From Streptococcus infantis (GTDB taxonomy: Bacteria; Bacillota; Bacilli; Lactobacillales; Streptococcaceae), in assembly GCF_019929665.1 (NCBI RefSeq), contig NZ_JAHZPZ010000001.1:372001-436000 (forward strand): 64,000 nt of DNA. Reading direction: 5' to 3'. The notes beneath the pieces were generated by a model. The model did not search any database and was not told where the DNA came from. It saw only the letters and a program-made list of their open reading frames with translations. This document shows positions 37,298 through 48,529 of this stretch, in pieces (within the stretch, counting starts at the first letter, position 1; the number at the start of each line of letters is the position of its first letter). A program made the translations under genes and the position numbers.

Positions 37298-38579
37298 TAA
37301 TCAACAGAGCATTAGCAAAGAAGAGTTTATCGCAAAATATCCTAAAATTAGTCAGGTTCTTTTAGATAGAACTCTAGATAATCTTTCTCAAGAAGATAGT
37401 ATCTTTATATTTCCAAACGACCTGAAAAACTCTCCTGATTTGGATAAGGACCAAAAGATTTTGGAAACAGTCAATCAGAAAATTAAGACAGGAAATGTAA
37501 TTGGTTTTTTGGGTTGTGGTCAGGAGAGATTAACGATTTCTTCTCGCTTTTCGAGTAAAAGTGATGACTATTTTTTGCATTATCTATTGCAGAAAGTTCT
37601 AAATATCAATCTCACTAGTTTGGATGTTGGTTTATCACGTGAGGAAAGATTCTATCAGCTTTTAATCTACCTCTTTCCAAAGTATCTGGAAGCAGCTATG
37701 CGAAAGGGACTTTATAAGGAATACCAGAGGTTTTCCCATAATAATAGTCATATCAAGGGAGTGATTGATGTAGTAAATCATCTCAAGAAAAATCTTCCTT
37801 TCACAGGTAATATTGCTTATACTACAAGAGAGTTTACTTTTGATAATCCGATAATGCAGCTGGTTCGTCATACGATCGAGTACATTAAAAATCAAAAATC
37901 TCTAGGAAGAGGCATCATTGATAGCAATCGTGAAAATATTACAGAAATAATTCGTGTAACACCCTCGTATAAACTAGCTGATCGTGCTAAGATTATTCGA
38001 CGAAATCAAACTAAACCCCTTCGTCATGCCTACTTTCGAGAATATAGAAAGTTGCAAGAGCTTTGTCTGATGATATTAAACAGAGAAAAGCACGGTTTAG
38101 GATATCAAGAGCAAAAAATTCATGGTATTCTCTTTGACGTTGCTTGGCTTTGGGAAGAATATGTTCATACCTTGTTGCCAAAAGATTTCATGCATCCACG
38201 CAATAAAGAAAAGAAAGGTGGTATCTCTGTAATTTCTAGTGGGAAACGAAAGGTATATCCAGATTTTTATCATAAAGAGTTAAAAATCGTTTTAGATGCT
38301 AAATATAAAAAACTAGAATTGACTAAAAAGGGAATTAATCGTGATGATCTATTTCAATTGATTTCTTATGCTTATATCTTACAAGCAGAAAAAGCTGGCT
38401 TGATTTTCCCTAGCATAGATCAGACAGTAAGTAGTGAAATAGGAACGGTTGTAGGTTATGGGGTCTTACTTAAAAAGTGGTCTATCCAAATTCCTCAGAA
38501 AGCATCATCCTACAGCGAATTCAATGAAATGCTGGGGATGTCAGAAAAAATTTTTCGAAATAATATAAATCAAAAATAG
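37284..38579 (+). CDS. mcrC: McrC-type nuclease subunit
   Basis: A 431-aa McrBC 5-methylcytosine restriction component. The N-terminal part couples to McrB; the C-terminal PD-(D/E)xK core is visible as YPDFYHKEL followed by IVLDAKYKK, near residues 325-345. The start is uncertain: ATGs at 37278 and 37284 and a TTG at 37272 all overlap the end of mcrB. I choose 37284 because GGTGAT precedes it. A terminator follows the gene. Together with mcrB it is a complete two-gene module. Confidence 0.8.
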   Translation: MRITDNQQSISKEEFIAKYPKISQVLLDRTLDNLSQEDSIFIFPNDLKNSPDLDKDQKILETVNQKIKTGNVIGFLGCGQERLTISSRFSSKSDDYFLHYLLQKVLNINLTSLDVGLSREERFYQLLIYLFPKYLEAAMRKGLYKEYQRFSHNNSHIKGVIDVVNHLKKNLPFTGNIAYTTREFTFDNPIMQLVRHTIEYIKNQKSLGRGIIDSNRENITEIIRVTPSYKLADRAKIIRRNQTKPLRHAYFREYRKLQELCLMILNREKHGLGYQEQKIHGILFDVAWLWEEYVHTLLPKDFMHPRNKEKKGGISVISSGKRKVYPDFYHKELKIVLDAKYKKLELTKKGINRDDLFQLISYAYILQAEKAGLIFPSIDQTVSSEIGTVVGYGVLLKKWSIQIPQKASSYSEFNEMLGMSEKIFRNNINQK

Positions 38580-38606
38580 AGAGTTCATAGACTCTCTGTT
38601 TTTTTA
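38578..38606 (+). terminator. Terminator after mcrC
   Basis: AGAGAGT/ACTCTCT with loop TCATAG and a seven-T run. Confidence 0.82.
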
Positions 38607-38656
38607 TGAAACTATAAGCAAAATCCGAACGTTATAAATTTTAGGTTTCAAAATAA

Positions 38657-38685
38657 TTGACAAAAACTTTACCTTAGTTTATAAT
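38657..38685 (+). promoter_or_regulatory. guaC promoter (consensus)
   Basis: TTGACA (38657-38662) and TATAAT (38680-38685) at 17 bp spacing: a perfect sigma-A promoter. The start is near 38692, leaving about 70 nt of leader. Confidence 0.88.
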
Positions 38686-38691
38686 CGTTAA

Positions 38692-38762
38692 AGGAAACGT
38701 CGGAAAAGACGTAGCGATGCGAAAGCATAGGAAGGTCATTATAAAAGAAACGAGACATCGAA
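38692..38762 (+). ncRNA. Structured guaC leader, candidate cis-regulatory RNA
   Basis: The short leader holds two adjacent hairpins, ACGTC/GACGT with a GGAAAA-type loop and ATGC/GCAT with a GAAA tetraloop, then AGGAAGGTC and an A-rich segment. The ribosome site before the ATG is poor, the best purine stretch being GAGA. A perfect promoter with a weak, structured leader suggests translational or transcriptional control. I do not recognise the class; it is not the purine aptamer found downstream. Confidence 0.4.
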
Positions 38763-39746
38763 ATGTTAAATGAATTTCCGATTTTTGACTATGAAGATAT
38801 TCAGCTAATTCCTAATAAGTGTGTTCTTAAAAGTCGTGTAGAAGCTGACACACACGTTACACTTGGAAAGCACACCTTTAAATTACCAGTTGTTCCTTCG
38901 AATATGCAAACAATCCTAGATGAAGATGTTGCAGAACAGCTTGCAAAAGGTGGTTATTTCTATATTATGCATCGCTTCGATGAAGCTGGACGCATCCCTT
39001 TTGTGAAACGCATGCATGAGAAAGGGTTAATTGCTTCTATCTCTGTTGGTGTTAAAGATTACGAGTATGATTTTGTAAGTCAATTAAAGGAAGATGCTCC
39101 AGAGTACATCACTATTGACATCGCTCATGGACATGCCGATAGTGTGATTTCAATGATTCAGCACATCAAGAAAGAATTGCCAGATACCTTTGTCATCGCT
39201 GGTAACGTTGGTACTCCAGAAGCCGTTCGTGAACTTGAAAATGCTGGTGCAGATGCTACTAAGGTCGGAATCGGTCCAGGTAAAGTATGTATTACTAAGG
39301 TTAAAACTGGTTTTGGTACTGGTGGTTGGCAGTTAGCAGCTCTTCGCTGGTGTGCTAAAGCTGCCCGTAAACCAATTATTGCCGATGGTGGTATCCGTAC
39401 ACATGGAGATATTGCTAAGTCAATCCGCTTCGGTGCAAGTATGGTTATGATTGGTTCTTTATTTGCAGGCCATATCGAAAGCCCTGGTAAAACTGTCGAA
39501 GTCGATGGTAAACAATTTAAAGAATACTATGGTTCTGCTTCAGAATACCAAAAGGGTGCCTATAAGAATGTCGAAGGTAAGAAAATTCTTCTTCCTGCCA
39601 AAGGACATTTACAAGATACCCTAACTGAGATGGAACAAGATTTGCAAAGTTCGATTTCTTATGCTGGAGGTCGAAAGGTAGCTGATCTTAGACATGTAGA
39701 TTATGTGATTGTGAAGAACTCTATCTGGAATGGAGATGCTCACTAA
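38763..39746 (+). CDS. guaC: GMP reductase
   Basis: GuaC (327 aa) converts GMP to IMP with NADPH, letting the cell turn guanine nucleotides into adenine nucleotides. It is an IMPDH/GMPR barrel: [12 protein letters not shown] at the N-terminus, catalytic Cys in GPGKVCITK, and [16 protein letters not shown]. It lacks the CBS insert of IMPDH and has the short length of GMPR type 2. It is first in a purine salvage cluster with xpt-pbuX. Confidence 0.92.
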   Translation: MLNEFPIFDYEDIQLIPNKCVLKSRVEADTHVTLGKHTFKLPVVPSNMQTILDEDVAEQLAKGGYFYIMHRFDEAGRIPFVKRMHEKGLIASISVGVKDYEYDFVSQLKEDAPEYITIDIAHGHADSVISMIQHIKKELPDTFVIAGNVGTPEAVRELENAGADATKVGIGPGKVCITKVKTGFGTGGWQLAALRWCAKAARKPIIADGGIRTHGDIAKSIRFGASMVMIGSLFAGHIESPGKTVEVDGKQFKEYYGSASEYQKGAYKNVEGKKILLPAKGHLQDTLTEMEQDLQSSISYAGGRKVADLRHVDYVIVKNSIWNGDAH

Positions 39747-39752
39747 AAATAT

Positions 39753-39825
39753 GATTACTTATTTATGTCGCGAATTGGCGTGGCGTTTCTACAAGGTACC
39801 GTAAATACCTAACAATGAGTAAGTC
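39753..39825 (+). ncRNA. Guanine-type purine riboswitch aptamer
   Basis: P1 pairs TTACTTAT with ATGAGTAA. P2 carries loop GAATTGG and P3 (AGGTA/TACCT) carries loop CCGTAAA, the kissing-loop pair of purine aptamers. J2/3 is TTTCTAC, close to the TNTCTAC core. J3/1 is AACAATG, with C at the position equivalent to xpt C74, so guanine or hypoxanthine should be the ligand. It begins only about 7 bp after the guaC stop. Confidence 0.88.
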
Positions 39826-39870
39826 GAAGAGAGATAAAAGAAGTAGTACTATCTGTTTCTATGTTTCCGA

Positions 39871-39898
39871 GGGACTTGCTTTGTGAGTCCCTTTTTAT
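39871..39898 (+). terminator. Riboswitch expression-platform terminator
   Basis: GGGACT/AGTCCC hairpin followed by TTTTTATTT, 14 bp before the xpt GTG. Its left arm GGGACTTGC can instead pair with the 3' strand of aptamer P1 (AGTAAGTC, 39819-39825), which gives an OFF switch when guanine is bound. Confidence 0.75.
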
Positions 39899-39911
39899 TT
39901 CGGAGGTTATT

Positions 39912-40493
39912 GTGAAATTACTAGAGGAACGTATTTTAAAAGATGGGAATATTCTAGGTGAGAATATTCTTAAGGTGGATTCCTTCTTGACCCACCAAGT
40001 GGATTTTTCCTTAATGCGCGAGATTGGCCGCACCTTTGCAGAATATTTTAAAAATGCAGGTATTACCAAAGTCGTAACCATTGAAGCATCTGGAATTGCT
40101 CCAGCTCTATATGTTGCAGAACAATTAGATGTACCTATGATTTTTGCTAAGAAGGCAAAAAATATTACCATGAATGAAGGAATTTTGACTGCTGAGGTTT
40201 ATTCTTTCACGAAACAAGTTACTAGTACCGTATCCATTGCAGGGAAGTTCTTATCTCCAGGAGATAAAGTATTAATTATTGATGATTTTTTGGCTAATGG
40301 TCAAGCAGCTAAAGGTTTGGTTCAGATTATCGAACAAGCTGGTGCTACAGTCGAGGCCGTCGGGATTGTGATTGAAAAATCTTTCCAAGATGGTCGTGAA
40401 CTGTTAGAAAAATCAGGTCATCAGGTCGTATCACTTGCTCGTTTAGAGCGTTTTGAAAATGGAAGAGTTATCTTCAAGGAGGCAGACATCTAA
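39912..40493 (+). CDS. xpt: Xanthine phosphoribosyltransferase
   Basis: Xpt (193 aa) makes XMP from xanthine and [15 protein letters not shown] is the typical N-terminus, and the PRPP-binding loop [14 protein letters not shown] is clear. The GTG at 39912 follows CGGAGG; the open frame back to 39861 crosses the terminator and is not used. It overlaps pbuX by 1 base. Controlled by the guanine riboswitch. Confidence 0.95.
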   Translation: MKLLEERILKDGNILGENILKVDSFLTHQVDFSLMREIGRTFAEYFKNAGITKVVTIEASGIAPALYVAEQLDVPMIFAKKAKNITMNEGILTAEVYSFTKQVTSTVSIAGKFLSPGDKVLIIDDFLANGQAAKGLVQIIEQAGATVEAVGIVIEKSFQDGRELLEKSGHQVVSLARLERFENGRVIFKEADI

Positions 40494-41752
40494 TGAATCA
40501 AAAAGAAAATCACTCAAAAGCAGCCGTATTGGGCTTGCAACACTTACTTGCTATGTACTCAGGTTCAATCCTAGTACCAATTATGATTGCAGGTGCCCTA
40601 GGTTACTCACCTCAACAACTGACATACCTTATCTCTACAGATATCTTTATGTGTGGGGTTGCAACTCTATTGCAGTTACAATTAAATAAATATTTCGGTG
40701 TCGGTTTACCGGTTGTTCTAGGTGTGGCCTTCCAGTCTGTTGCTCCACTTATTATGATTGGACAAAGTCACGGTAGTGGTGCTATGTTTGGTGCCTTGAT
40801 TGCTTCTGGTATTTATGTCGTTCTTGTTGCAGGTGTATTTTCTAAGATTGCTAATCTGTTCCCTTCAATCGTTACGGGTTCTGTCATTACAACAATCGGA
40901 TTGACCTTGATTCCAGTAGCTATCGGAAATATGGGAAATAACGTCGAAAAACCAACGGGACAAAGTTTAGCATTAGCAACAATCACCATTCTCATCATTC
41001 TTTTGGTCAATATTTTTACAAAAGGATTTATTAAGTCAATTTCTATTTTGATTGGTTTGATTGCAGGTACTATCATCGCTGCGACTATGGGCTTGGTTGA
41101 TTTCTCTCCAGTAGCAGAAGCTCCACTTGTTCATATCCCAACTCCATTCTACTTTGGTGCTCCACAATTTGAGATTTCTTCTATTGTAATGATGTGTATT
41201 ATCGCTACTGTATCAATGGTAGAATCAACTGGTGTATACCTTGCCCTTTCTGATATTACTAAAGATCCAATCGATAGCACTCGTCTCCGTAATGGTTATC
41301 GTGCTGAAGGTATTGCGGTGCTTCTCGGTGGTATTTTCAATACCTTCCCTTATACAGGATTTTCTCAAAACGTTGGTTTGGTTAAACTATCAGGTATTCG
41401 TACCCGCTTGCCAATCTACTACGCAGCTGGTTTCCTTATCTTACTTGGTCTCTTGCCAAAATTTGGTGCCTTAGCTCAGATTATCCCAAGTCCTGTTTTA
41501 GGAGGAGCTATGCTTGTCATGTTTGGTTTTGTTTCTCTACAAGGGATGCAAATCTTGGCACGTGTGGATTTCGAACATAATGAACATAACTTCCTCATTG
41601 CAGCAGTTTCTATTTCTGCAGGGGTGGGATTAAATGGAAGCAACCTCTTCAATACTTTACCGACTGAATTACAAATGTTCTTCTCAAATGGTATCGTTAT
41701 TGCAAGTACAGTAGCTATTATCTTGAATGCTATTTTGAACCGTAAAAAATAA
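40493..41752 (+). CDS. pbuX: Xanthine permease (NCS2 family)
   Basis: This 419-aa protein has about 12-14 membrane segments and belongs to the nucleobase-cation symporter 2 family. GLQHLLAMYSGSILVP at the N-terminus and later QNVGLVKLSGIRTR are conserved features. With xpt it imports and salvages xanthine. AAGGAG of the xpt end serves its ATG, and a terminator follows. Confidence 0.93.
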   Translation: MNQKENHSKAAVLGLQHLLAMYSGSILVPIMIAGALGYSPQQLTYLISTDIFMCGVATLLQLQLNKYFGVGLPVVLGVAFQSVAPLIMIGQSHGSGAMFGALIASGIYVVLVAGVFSKIANLFPSIVTGSVITTIGLTLIPVAIGNMGNNVEKPTGQSLALATITILIILLVNIFTKGFIKSISILIGLIAGTIIAATMGLVDFSPVAEAPLVHIPTPFYFGAPQFEISSIVMMCIIATVSMVESTGVYLALSDITKDPIDSTRLRNGYRAEGIAVLLGGIFNTFPYTGFSQNVGLVKLSGIRTRLPIYYAAGFLILLGLLPKFGALAQIIPSPVLGGAMLVMFGFVSLQGMQILARVDFEHNEHNFLIAAVSISAGVGLNGSNLFNTLPTELQMFFSNGIVIASTVAIILNAILNRKK

Positions 41753-41758
41753 AAATTA

Positions 41759-41796
41759 GTGAGAAGGGATAGAAAAGCCCTTCTCATTTTCTTTTT
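41759..41796 (+). terminator. Terminator after pbuX
   Basis: GAGAAGGG/CCCTTCTC followed by ATTTTCTTTTTT. Confidence 0.85.
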
Positions 41797-41809
41797 TAGA
41801 GCTTGAGTA

Positions 41810-43804
<1,995 letters not shown>

Positions 43805-43910
43805 GGAATACATAGTCTAGAATAATCATCTATGATTTCTTGCTTCTATCCAAATAAGTGAATCAAGAAATGTTACTATATAAAATAATAATTAGAAATT
43901 AGGGAAAAAC

Positions 43911-46193
43911 ATGTACAACTATCCTGTACTTATTCATTATCATCGTAAGGATGAAGCATATCAGAGTTGCAACTTTAGTAAAAGGCCAGCTGATTCAGTA
44001 GAATTTGTTAAAGAGCAAGAATACTTTGGAGAGAAGTTTTCATTTACCCAATCAAGTGAAACAACTCTTGAACAAATGGTGTTTACAGTTGAAAAAGATG
44101 GAGTAAGCAAAGAATATCCTATCCGATTCAATCATTATCCACTCTTAACAGAAGTTTGGATTTTAGATGGAGATGACACCGTTTATTATTCTGAAAATCC
44201 AGCCATTGCAAGTCCACACTATAAAGATCAAAATCCATTTGCTTTTGATAAAGCGATTAACAGTGCTAGTTTTGATCACCACTGGGGTTACCAAGGAGAG
44301 TTGGGATGCCAGGTTTCCGAAGAAGAAACAAGCTTTAAACTTTGGTCGCCAACAGCAACAACTGTACAAGTTGTAGTTTATGAATCAGCTTCTAATGATG
44401 CGCCTATCCTAAAGTCTTATGAAATGCAACGTGGCAACAGTTATTCATATAGTCACAAGGATAATACAATTGGCGTTTGGAATTTGACAGTTCCTGAAAG
44501 TCTTGCTGGTCGTGCCTATCAATATCAGATTAATTTTCCACATCATCAATCATTGACACGTGATCCATATACTATTGCTACCAGTCCAGATGGCAAACGT
44601 TCAGCGATTCTTTCAGAAAAAGAACGTCAAGTTGAAGGTTTTGAAGTTAAGAATGGAACGGAAGCTACTTGGCGATTGGAAAATTCTTGTCAAGCGGTTG
44701 TTTACGAAATGCACATTCGTGACTTGACCAAGTCTGAAACTTCTGGTGTTGCTCCAGAATTAAGAGGAACATTCTTAGGTGCTGCCCAGACTGGAACAGT
44801 CAATCACTTCGGTCAGTCTACTGCATTTGACTACATCAAGGAACTTGGTGTTAACTATGTTCAACTACAGCCGATTGCTGACCGTCATAAAGAGTATGAT
44901 GCAGATGGAAATGTGACCTACAACTGGGGTTACGATCCACAAAACTACAATGCACCAGAAACCAGCATGTCTACGAATCCAAATGATCCAGGTCAAGTTA
45001 TCCGCGATTTGAAGACGATGATTCAAGCCTATCATGATGCTGGTATTGGTGTCATCATGGACGTTGTATACAACCATACGTTTTCAACTGTTGATGCTCC
45101 ATTCCAAACAACCGTTCCAGACTATTATTACCGAATGAATCGCGATGGAAGTTATCAAAATGGTACTGGTGTTGGAAATGAGACTGCTAGTGAGCACGAA
45201 ATGTTCCGTAAGTACATGATTGATTCACTTCTTTATTGGGTGAATGAGTTTAATATTGATGGTTTCCGCTTTGACTTGATGGGAATCCATGATGTTAAAA
45301 CTATGCAGATGATTCGTTGGGCTATGGATGAAGTCGATCCTAAAATCATCCTTTATGGAGAAGGGTGGGATATGGGAACTGGTCTTGCTCCTTATGATAA
45401 GGCTAAGAAAGACAATGCCTATCAATTACCTAATATTGGCTTCTTCAATGATGATCAACGTAATGCGGTAAAAGGTGCTGAAGTTTATGGTGATATCAAA
45501 TCAGGCTTCGTAAGTGGTGCTGCCACTGAACCGATTGTTGCCAAAGCTATCCTTGGTAGTCGTGAACTGGGCTCTTATCTAAGTCCTAACCAGGTTGTCA
45601 ACTATGTAGAAGCCCATGATAACTATAACTTGCATGATTTATTAGCAACACTTCATCCAACAGAAGACCAAGCAAGTATCATGAAAAAGGTAGAAACAGC
45701 AACTGCAATGAATCTACTCATGCAAGGCATCTCCTTTATGGAACTTGGTCAAGAGTTTGGACGTACCAAACTGGTTCCTACAGGTGAAAACGGTGAGTTG
45801 ACTCATGATGATCGCGAACGTGCTATGAACAGTTACAATGCTCCAGACGCTGTTAACCAGGTAGACTGGGACTTAATCAATGAGCGTCAAGAAAGCATAG
45901 AATTTATTCGTCAGATTATAGGTCTTAAAACAAAGACTAGTGCCTTTTCATATCCTACATACGAGGAAGTATACCGTCACGTCTTTGTTCACACAGCTAT
46001 TGAAAATAGTGGCTGGATTGTCTATGAGATTCAGGGAACTAAAGAACATTTCTTGGTTGTATTTAATGCCAAAGGTGCATCTTTCTATTATGAAAATGCT
46101 GGAAATCTAGAAATGTTGGTTACAAATAGTCGTTCAAACCAAGAAAACACTCTTGATAATGTGAGCGTTGCAGTTATGAATGTTTTAGTTTAA
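43911..46193 (+). CDS. pulA: Type I pullulanase
   Basis: A 760-aa GH13 debranching enzyme cutting alpha-1,6 links of glycogen or pullulan. The type I signature YNWGYDPQNYN is in the middle, followed by GVIMDVVYNHT, the nucleophile region GFRFDLMGIHD, the acid Glu in ILYGEGWDMG, and VNYVEAHDN. N-terminal carbohydrate-binding-like domains occupy about the first 250 residues. There is no signal peptide or LPXTG anchor, so it acts in the cytoplasm, consistent with glg genes next to it. TAGGGAAAA is the ribosome site. Confidence 0.93.
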   Translation: MYNYPVLIHYHRKDEAYQSCNFSKRPADSVEFVKEQEYFGEKFSFTQSSETTLEQMVFTVEKDGVSKEYPIRFNHYPLLTEVWILDGDDTVYYSENPAIASPHYKDQNPFAFDKAINSASFDHHWGYQGELGCQVSEEETSFKLWSPTATTVQVVVYESASNDAPILKSYEMQRGNSYSYSHKDNTIGVWNLTVPESLAGRAYQYQINFPHHQSLTRDPYTIATSPDGKRSAILSEKERQVEGFEVKNGTEATWRLENSCQAVVYEMHIRDLTKSETSGVAPELRGTFLGAAQTGTVNHFGQSTAFDYIKELGVNYVQLQPIADRHKEYDADGNVTYNWGYDPQNYNAPETSMSTNPNDPGQVIRDLKTMIQAYHDAGIGVIMDVVYNHTFSTVDAPFQTTVPDYYYRMNRDGSYQNGTGVGNETASEHEMFRKYMIDSLLYWVNEFNIDGFRFDLMGIHDVKTMQMIRWAMDEVDPKIILYGEGWDMGTGLAPYDKAKKDNAYQLPNIGFFNDDQRNAVKGAEVYGDIKSGFVSGAATEPIVAKAILGSRELGSYLSPNQVVNYVEAHDNYNLHDLLATLHPTEDQASIMKKVETATAMNLLMQGISFMELGQEFGRTKLVPTGENGELTHDDRERAMNSYNAPDAVNQVDWDLINERQESIEFIRQIIGLKTKTSAFSYPTYEEVYRHVFVHTAIENSGWIVYEIQGTKEHFLVVFNAKGASFYYENAGNLEMLVTNSRSNQENTLDNVSVAVMNVLV

Positions 46194-46199
46194 AAAAAT

Positions 46200-46228
46200 A
46201 AAACTCAAGATTAATCTTGAGTTTTTTT
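46200..46228 (+). terminator. Terminator after pulA
   Basis: Perfect stem AAACTCAAGA/TCTTGAGTTT with loop TTAA and T-run. Confidence 0.88.
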
Positions 46229-46533
46229 CTATATAAATTTGTCCTAATAAAAAATATGGGAATATTACTAAAAATAGTTGAAAATTTCAGAAAATTTGAT
46301 AAAATTGTACTTAAGATACTTTATCCGAACAAAAAGTTTGATTCATGAAAATAACGTTAAGTTTTTTAAGTATCTGTTTTGCAAAATTAGCATTGAAAAA
46401 AATATTGTAAGTGATTTAATGATTCAAAAACTTTTATCAAGGTAGAATATCAATAAATACTGAAAATTTAAGAAATGTCAAGATAATTACTTGAAGATTT
46501 TCTAAAAAATATTTATGATAATTCGGAAATTGG
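46229..46533. other. AT-rich spacer upstream of glgB, no gene
   Basis: About 300 bp of very AT-rich DNA without ORFs. It contains a CodY-like 15-mer at 46282-46296 (14 of 15 to consensus) and scattered TTGAAA/TAAAAT words that could form extra promoters. The main promoter lies just after it. Confidence 0.5.
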
Positions 46534-46562
46534 TTGAAAGTTTTCTTAAAAGATAGTATAAT
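46534..46562 (+). promoter_or_regulatory. glgBCDA promoter
   Basis: TTGAAA (46534-46539) and TATAAT (46557-46562) at 17-bp spacing. The start is near 46569, inside the cre site. Confidence 0.75.
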
Positions 46563-46569
46563 AGAAATA

Positions 46570-46584
46570 TAGAAAACGCTTACA
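46570..46584 (+). promoter_or_regulatory. cre site (CcpA operator) of glg operon
   Basis: TAGAAAACGCTTACA fits WTGNAANCGNWNNCA with one mismatch. It covers the predicted transcription start, so CcpA should repress glycogen synthesis genes on preferred sugars. Confidence 0.65.
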
Positions 46585-46600
46585 ATATAAAGGGGGATTT

Positions 46601-48529
46601 ATGGATACATTAGAAGCTTTAAGAACTTTTACAACAGGCGAAAATTTCCATCTTCAGCACTATTTGGGCGCACATCGTGAGGAGAAAGACGGGGAATGGG
46701 GTTACACATTCCGTGTTTGGGCTCCGAATGCGCAGGCTGTTCATCTAGTCGGTGATTTCACGAATTGGGTTGAAAATCAAATCCCTATGGTTCGAAACGA
46801 ATCTGGAGTTTGGGAAGTTTTTACAACTTTTGCCCAAGAAGGTCAGATTTATAAATATCATATCACACGGGCTAACGGTCATCAGCTTATGAAGATTGAT
46901 CCTTTAGCTGTTCGGTATGAAGCACGTCCAGGAACAGGGGCTGTGTTAACAGAAATTCCAGAAAAGAAATGGAAGGATGGACTTTGGTTAGCTCGTAGAA
47001 AACGTTTGGGATTCTTCGAAAGACCAGTTAATATTTACGAAGCACACGCTGGTTCGTGGAAACGAAATCCAGATGGAACTCCATATAGTTTTGCTCAATT
47101 AAAAGAAGAGTTGATTCCTTACTTAGTTGAAATGAACTACACTCATATAGAGTTTATGCCTTTGATGGCTCACCCGCTAGGTTTGAGTTGGGGCTATCAA
47201 CTGATGGGATATTTCGGTTTAGAACATTCTTACGGAAGACCAGAAGAGTTTCAAGACTTTGTTGAGGAGTGTCATTTAAATAATATTGGAGTTATTGTTG
47301 ACTGGGTGCCAGGTCACTTTACAATCAATGATGATGCCTTAGCCTACTTTGATGGAACTCCGACTTTTGAATATCAAGACCATAACAAAGCTCATAACTA
47401 TGGTTGGGGGGCATTAAACTTCGACTTAGGGAAAAACGAAGTACAGTCTTTCCTAATTTCTAGCATTAAGTTCTGGATTGATTTTTATCATTTAGATGGT
47501 ATCCGTGTTGATGCCGTAAGTAATATCCTTTATCTTGATTATGATAATGCACCTTGGACACCAAATAAAGACGGTGGAAATCTTAACTACGAAGGCTATT
47601 ATTTCCTTCAGCGTTTAAATACTGTTATTAAGCTAGCTCACCCTGATGTCATGATGATTGCAGAAGAAAGCTCTTCGGCAACTAAAATATCAGGTCCGAA
47701 AGAGATGGGTGGTCTTGGATTTGACTACAAGTGGAACATGGGCTGGATGAATGATATCTTACGTTTCTACGAAGAAGATCCAATTTACCGCAAGTATGAT
47801 TTTAACCTTGTAACCTTCAGTTTTATGTATGTCTTTAATGAAAATTATCTCCTACCATTTTCACATGATGAGGTTGTACATGGTAAGAAGAGTATGATGC
47901 ATAAGATGTGGGGGGATCGTTACAATCAATTTGCAGGCCTTAGAAATCTTTATACTTATCAAATTTGTCACCCTGGTAAGAAATTGCTCTTTATGGGTAG
48001 CGAATTCGGTCAATTCTTAGAGTGGAAATCAGAAGAGCAATTAGAATGGTCAAACCTTGAAGATCCAATGAATGCCAAGATGAAATACTTCACATCTCAG
48101 TTGAATCAACTTTATAAGGACCACCGTTGTCTTTGGGAAATTGATACAAGCTATGATGGAATTGAAATTATCGATGCAGATAATAGAGATCAGAGTGTTC
48201 TTTCCTTTATTCGTAAAGGAAAGAAAGGCGAGATGCTAGTCTGTGTCTTTAATATGGCACCAGTCGAACGTCCTGATTTCACAATTGGACTACCAGTTGC
48301 AGGTGTGTATGAAGAAATTTGGAATACAGAGTTGGAACAATGGGGAGGTGTTTGGAAAGAACACAATCAAACCGTTCAAACTCAAGAAGGATTATGGAAG
48401 GATTATGAGCAGACATTGACCTTTACCTTGCCAGCTTTGGGGGCAAGTATATGGAAAATCAAACGTCGCTTGAAACCCGCTAAAAAAGAATCAAATAAAT
48501 CTCAAAAAGGAGTAGAAAATGAAGAATGA
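46601..48529 (+). CDS. glgB: 1,4-alpha-glucan branching enzyme
   Basis: GlgB (642 aa) introduces alpha-1,6 branches into glycogen. An N-terminal CBM48-like domain ([15 protein letters not shown]), GH13 motifs [20 protein letters not shown] with the nucleophile Asp, MIAEESS with the acid Glu, and [12 protein letters not shown] are visible. The Lys-rich tail ends just before glgC, which overlaps by 11 bases. AAGGGGG precedes the ATG. Confidence 0.95.
   Translation: MDTLEALRTFTTGENFHLQHYLGAHREEKDGEWGYTFRVWAPNAQAVHLVGDFTNWVENQIPMVRNESGVWEVFTTFAQEGQIYKYHITRANGHQLMKIDPLAVRYEARPGTGAVLTEIPEKKWKDGLWLARRKRLGFFERPVNIYEAHAGSWKRNPDGTPYSFAQLKEELIPYLVEMNYTHIEFMPLMAHPLGLSWGYQLMGYFGLEHSYGRPEEFQDFVEECHLNNIGVIVDWVPGHFTINDDALAYFDGTPTFEYQDHNKAHNYGWGALNFDLGKNEVQSFLISSIKFWIDFYHLDGIRVDAVSNILYLDYDNAPWTPNKDGGNLNYEGYYFLQRLNTVIKLAHPDVMMIAEESSSATKISGPKEMGGLGFDYKWNMGWMNDILRFYEEDPIYRKYDFNLVTFSFMYVFNENYLLPFSHDEVVHGKKSMMHKMWGDRYNQFAGLRNLYTYQICHPGKKLLFMGSEFGQFLEWKSEEQLEWSNLEDPMNAKMKYFTSQLNQLYKDHRCLWEIDTSYDGIEIIDADNRDQSVLSFIRKGKKGEMLVCVFNMAPVERPDFTIGLPVAGVYEEIWNTELEQWGGVWKEHNQTVQTQEGLWKDYEQTLTFTLPALGASIWKIKRRLKPAKKESNKSQKGVENEE

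Noticed and set aside
41395-41402. TATTCGTA, the reverse complement of a cin-box, within pbuX
   Set aside because: It lies inside a coding region, pointing away from any start, with no downstream gene on that strand.
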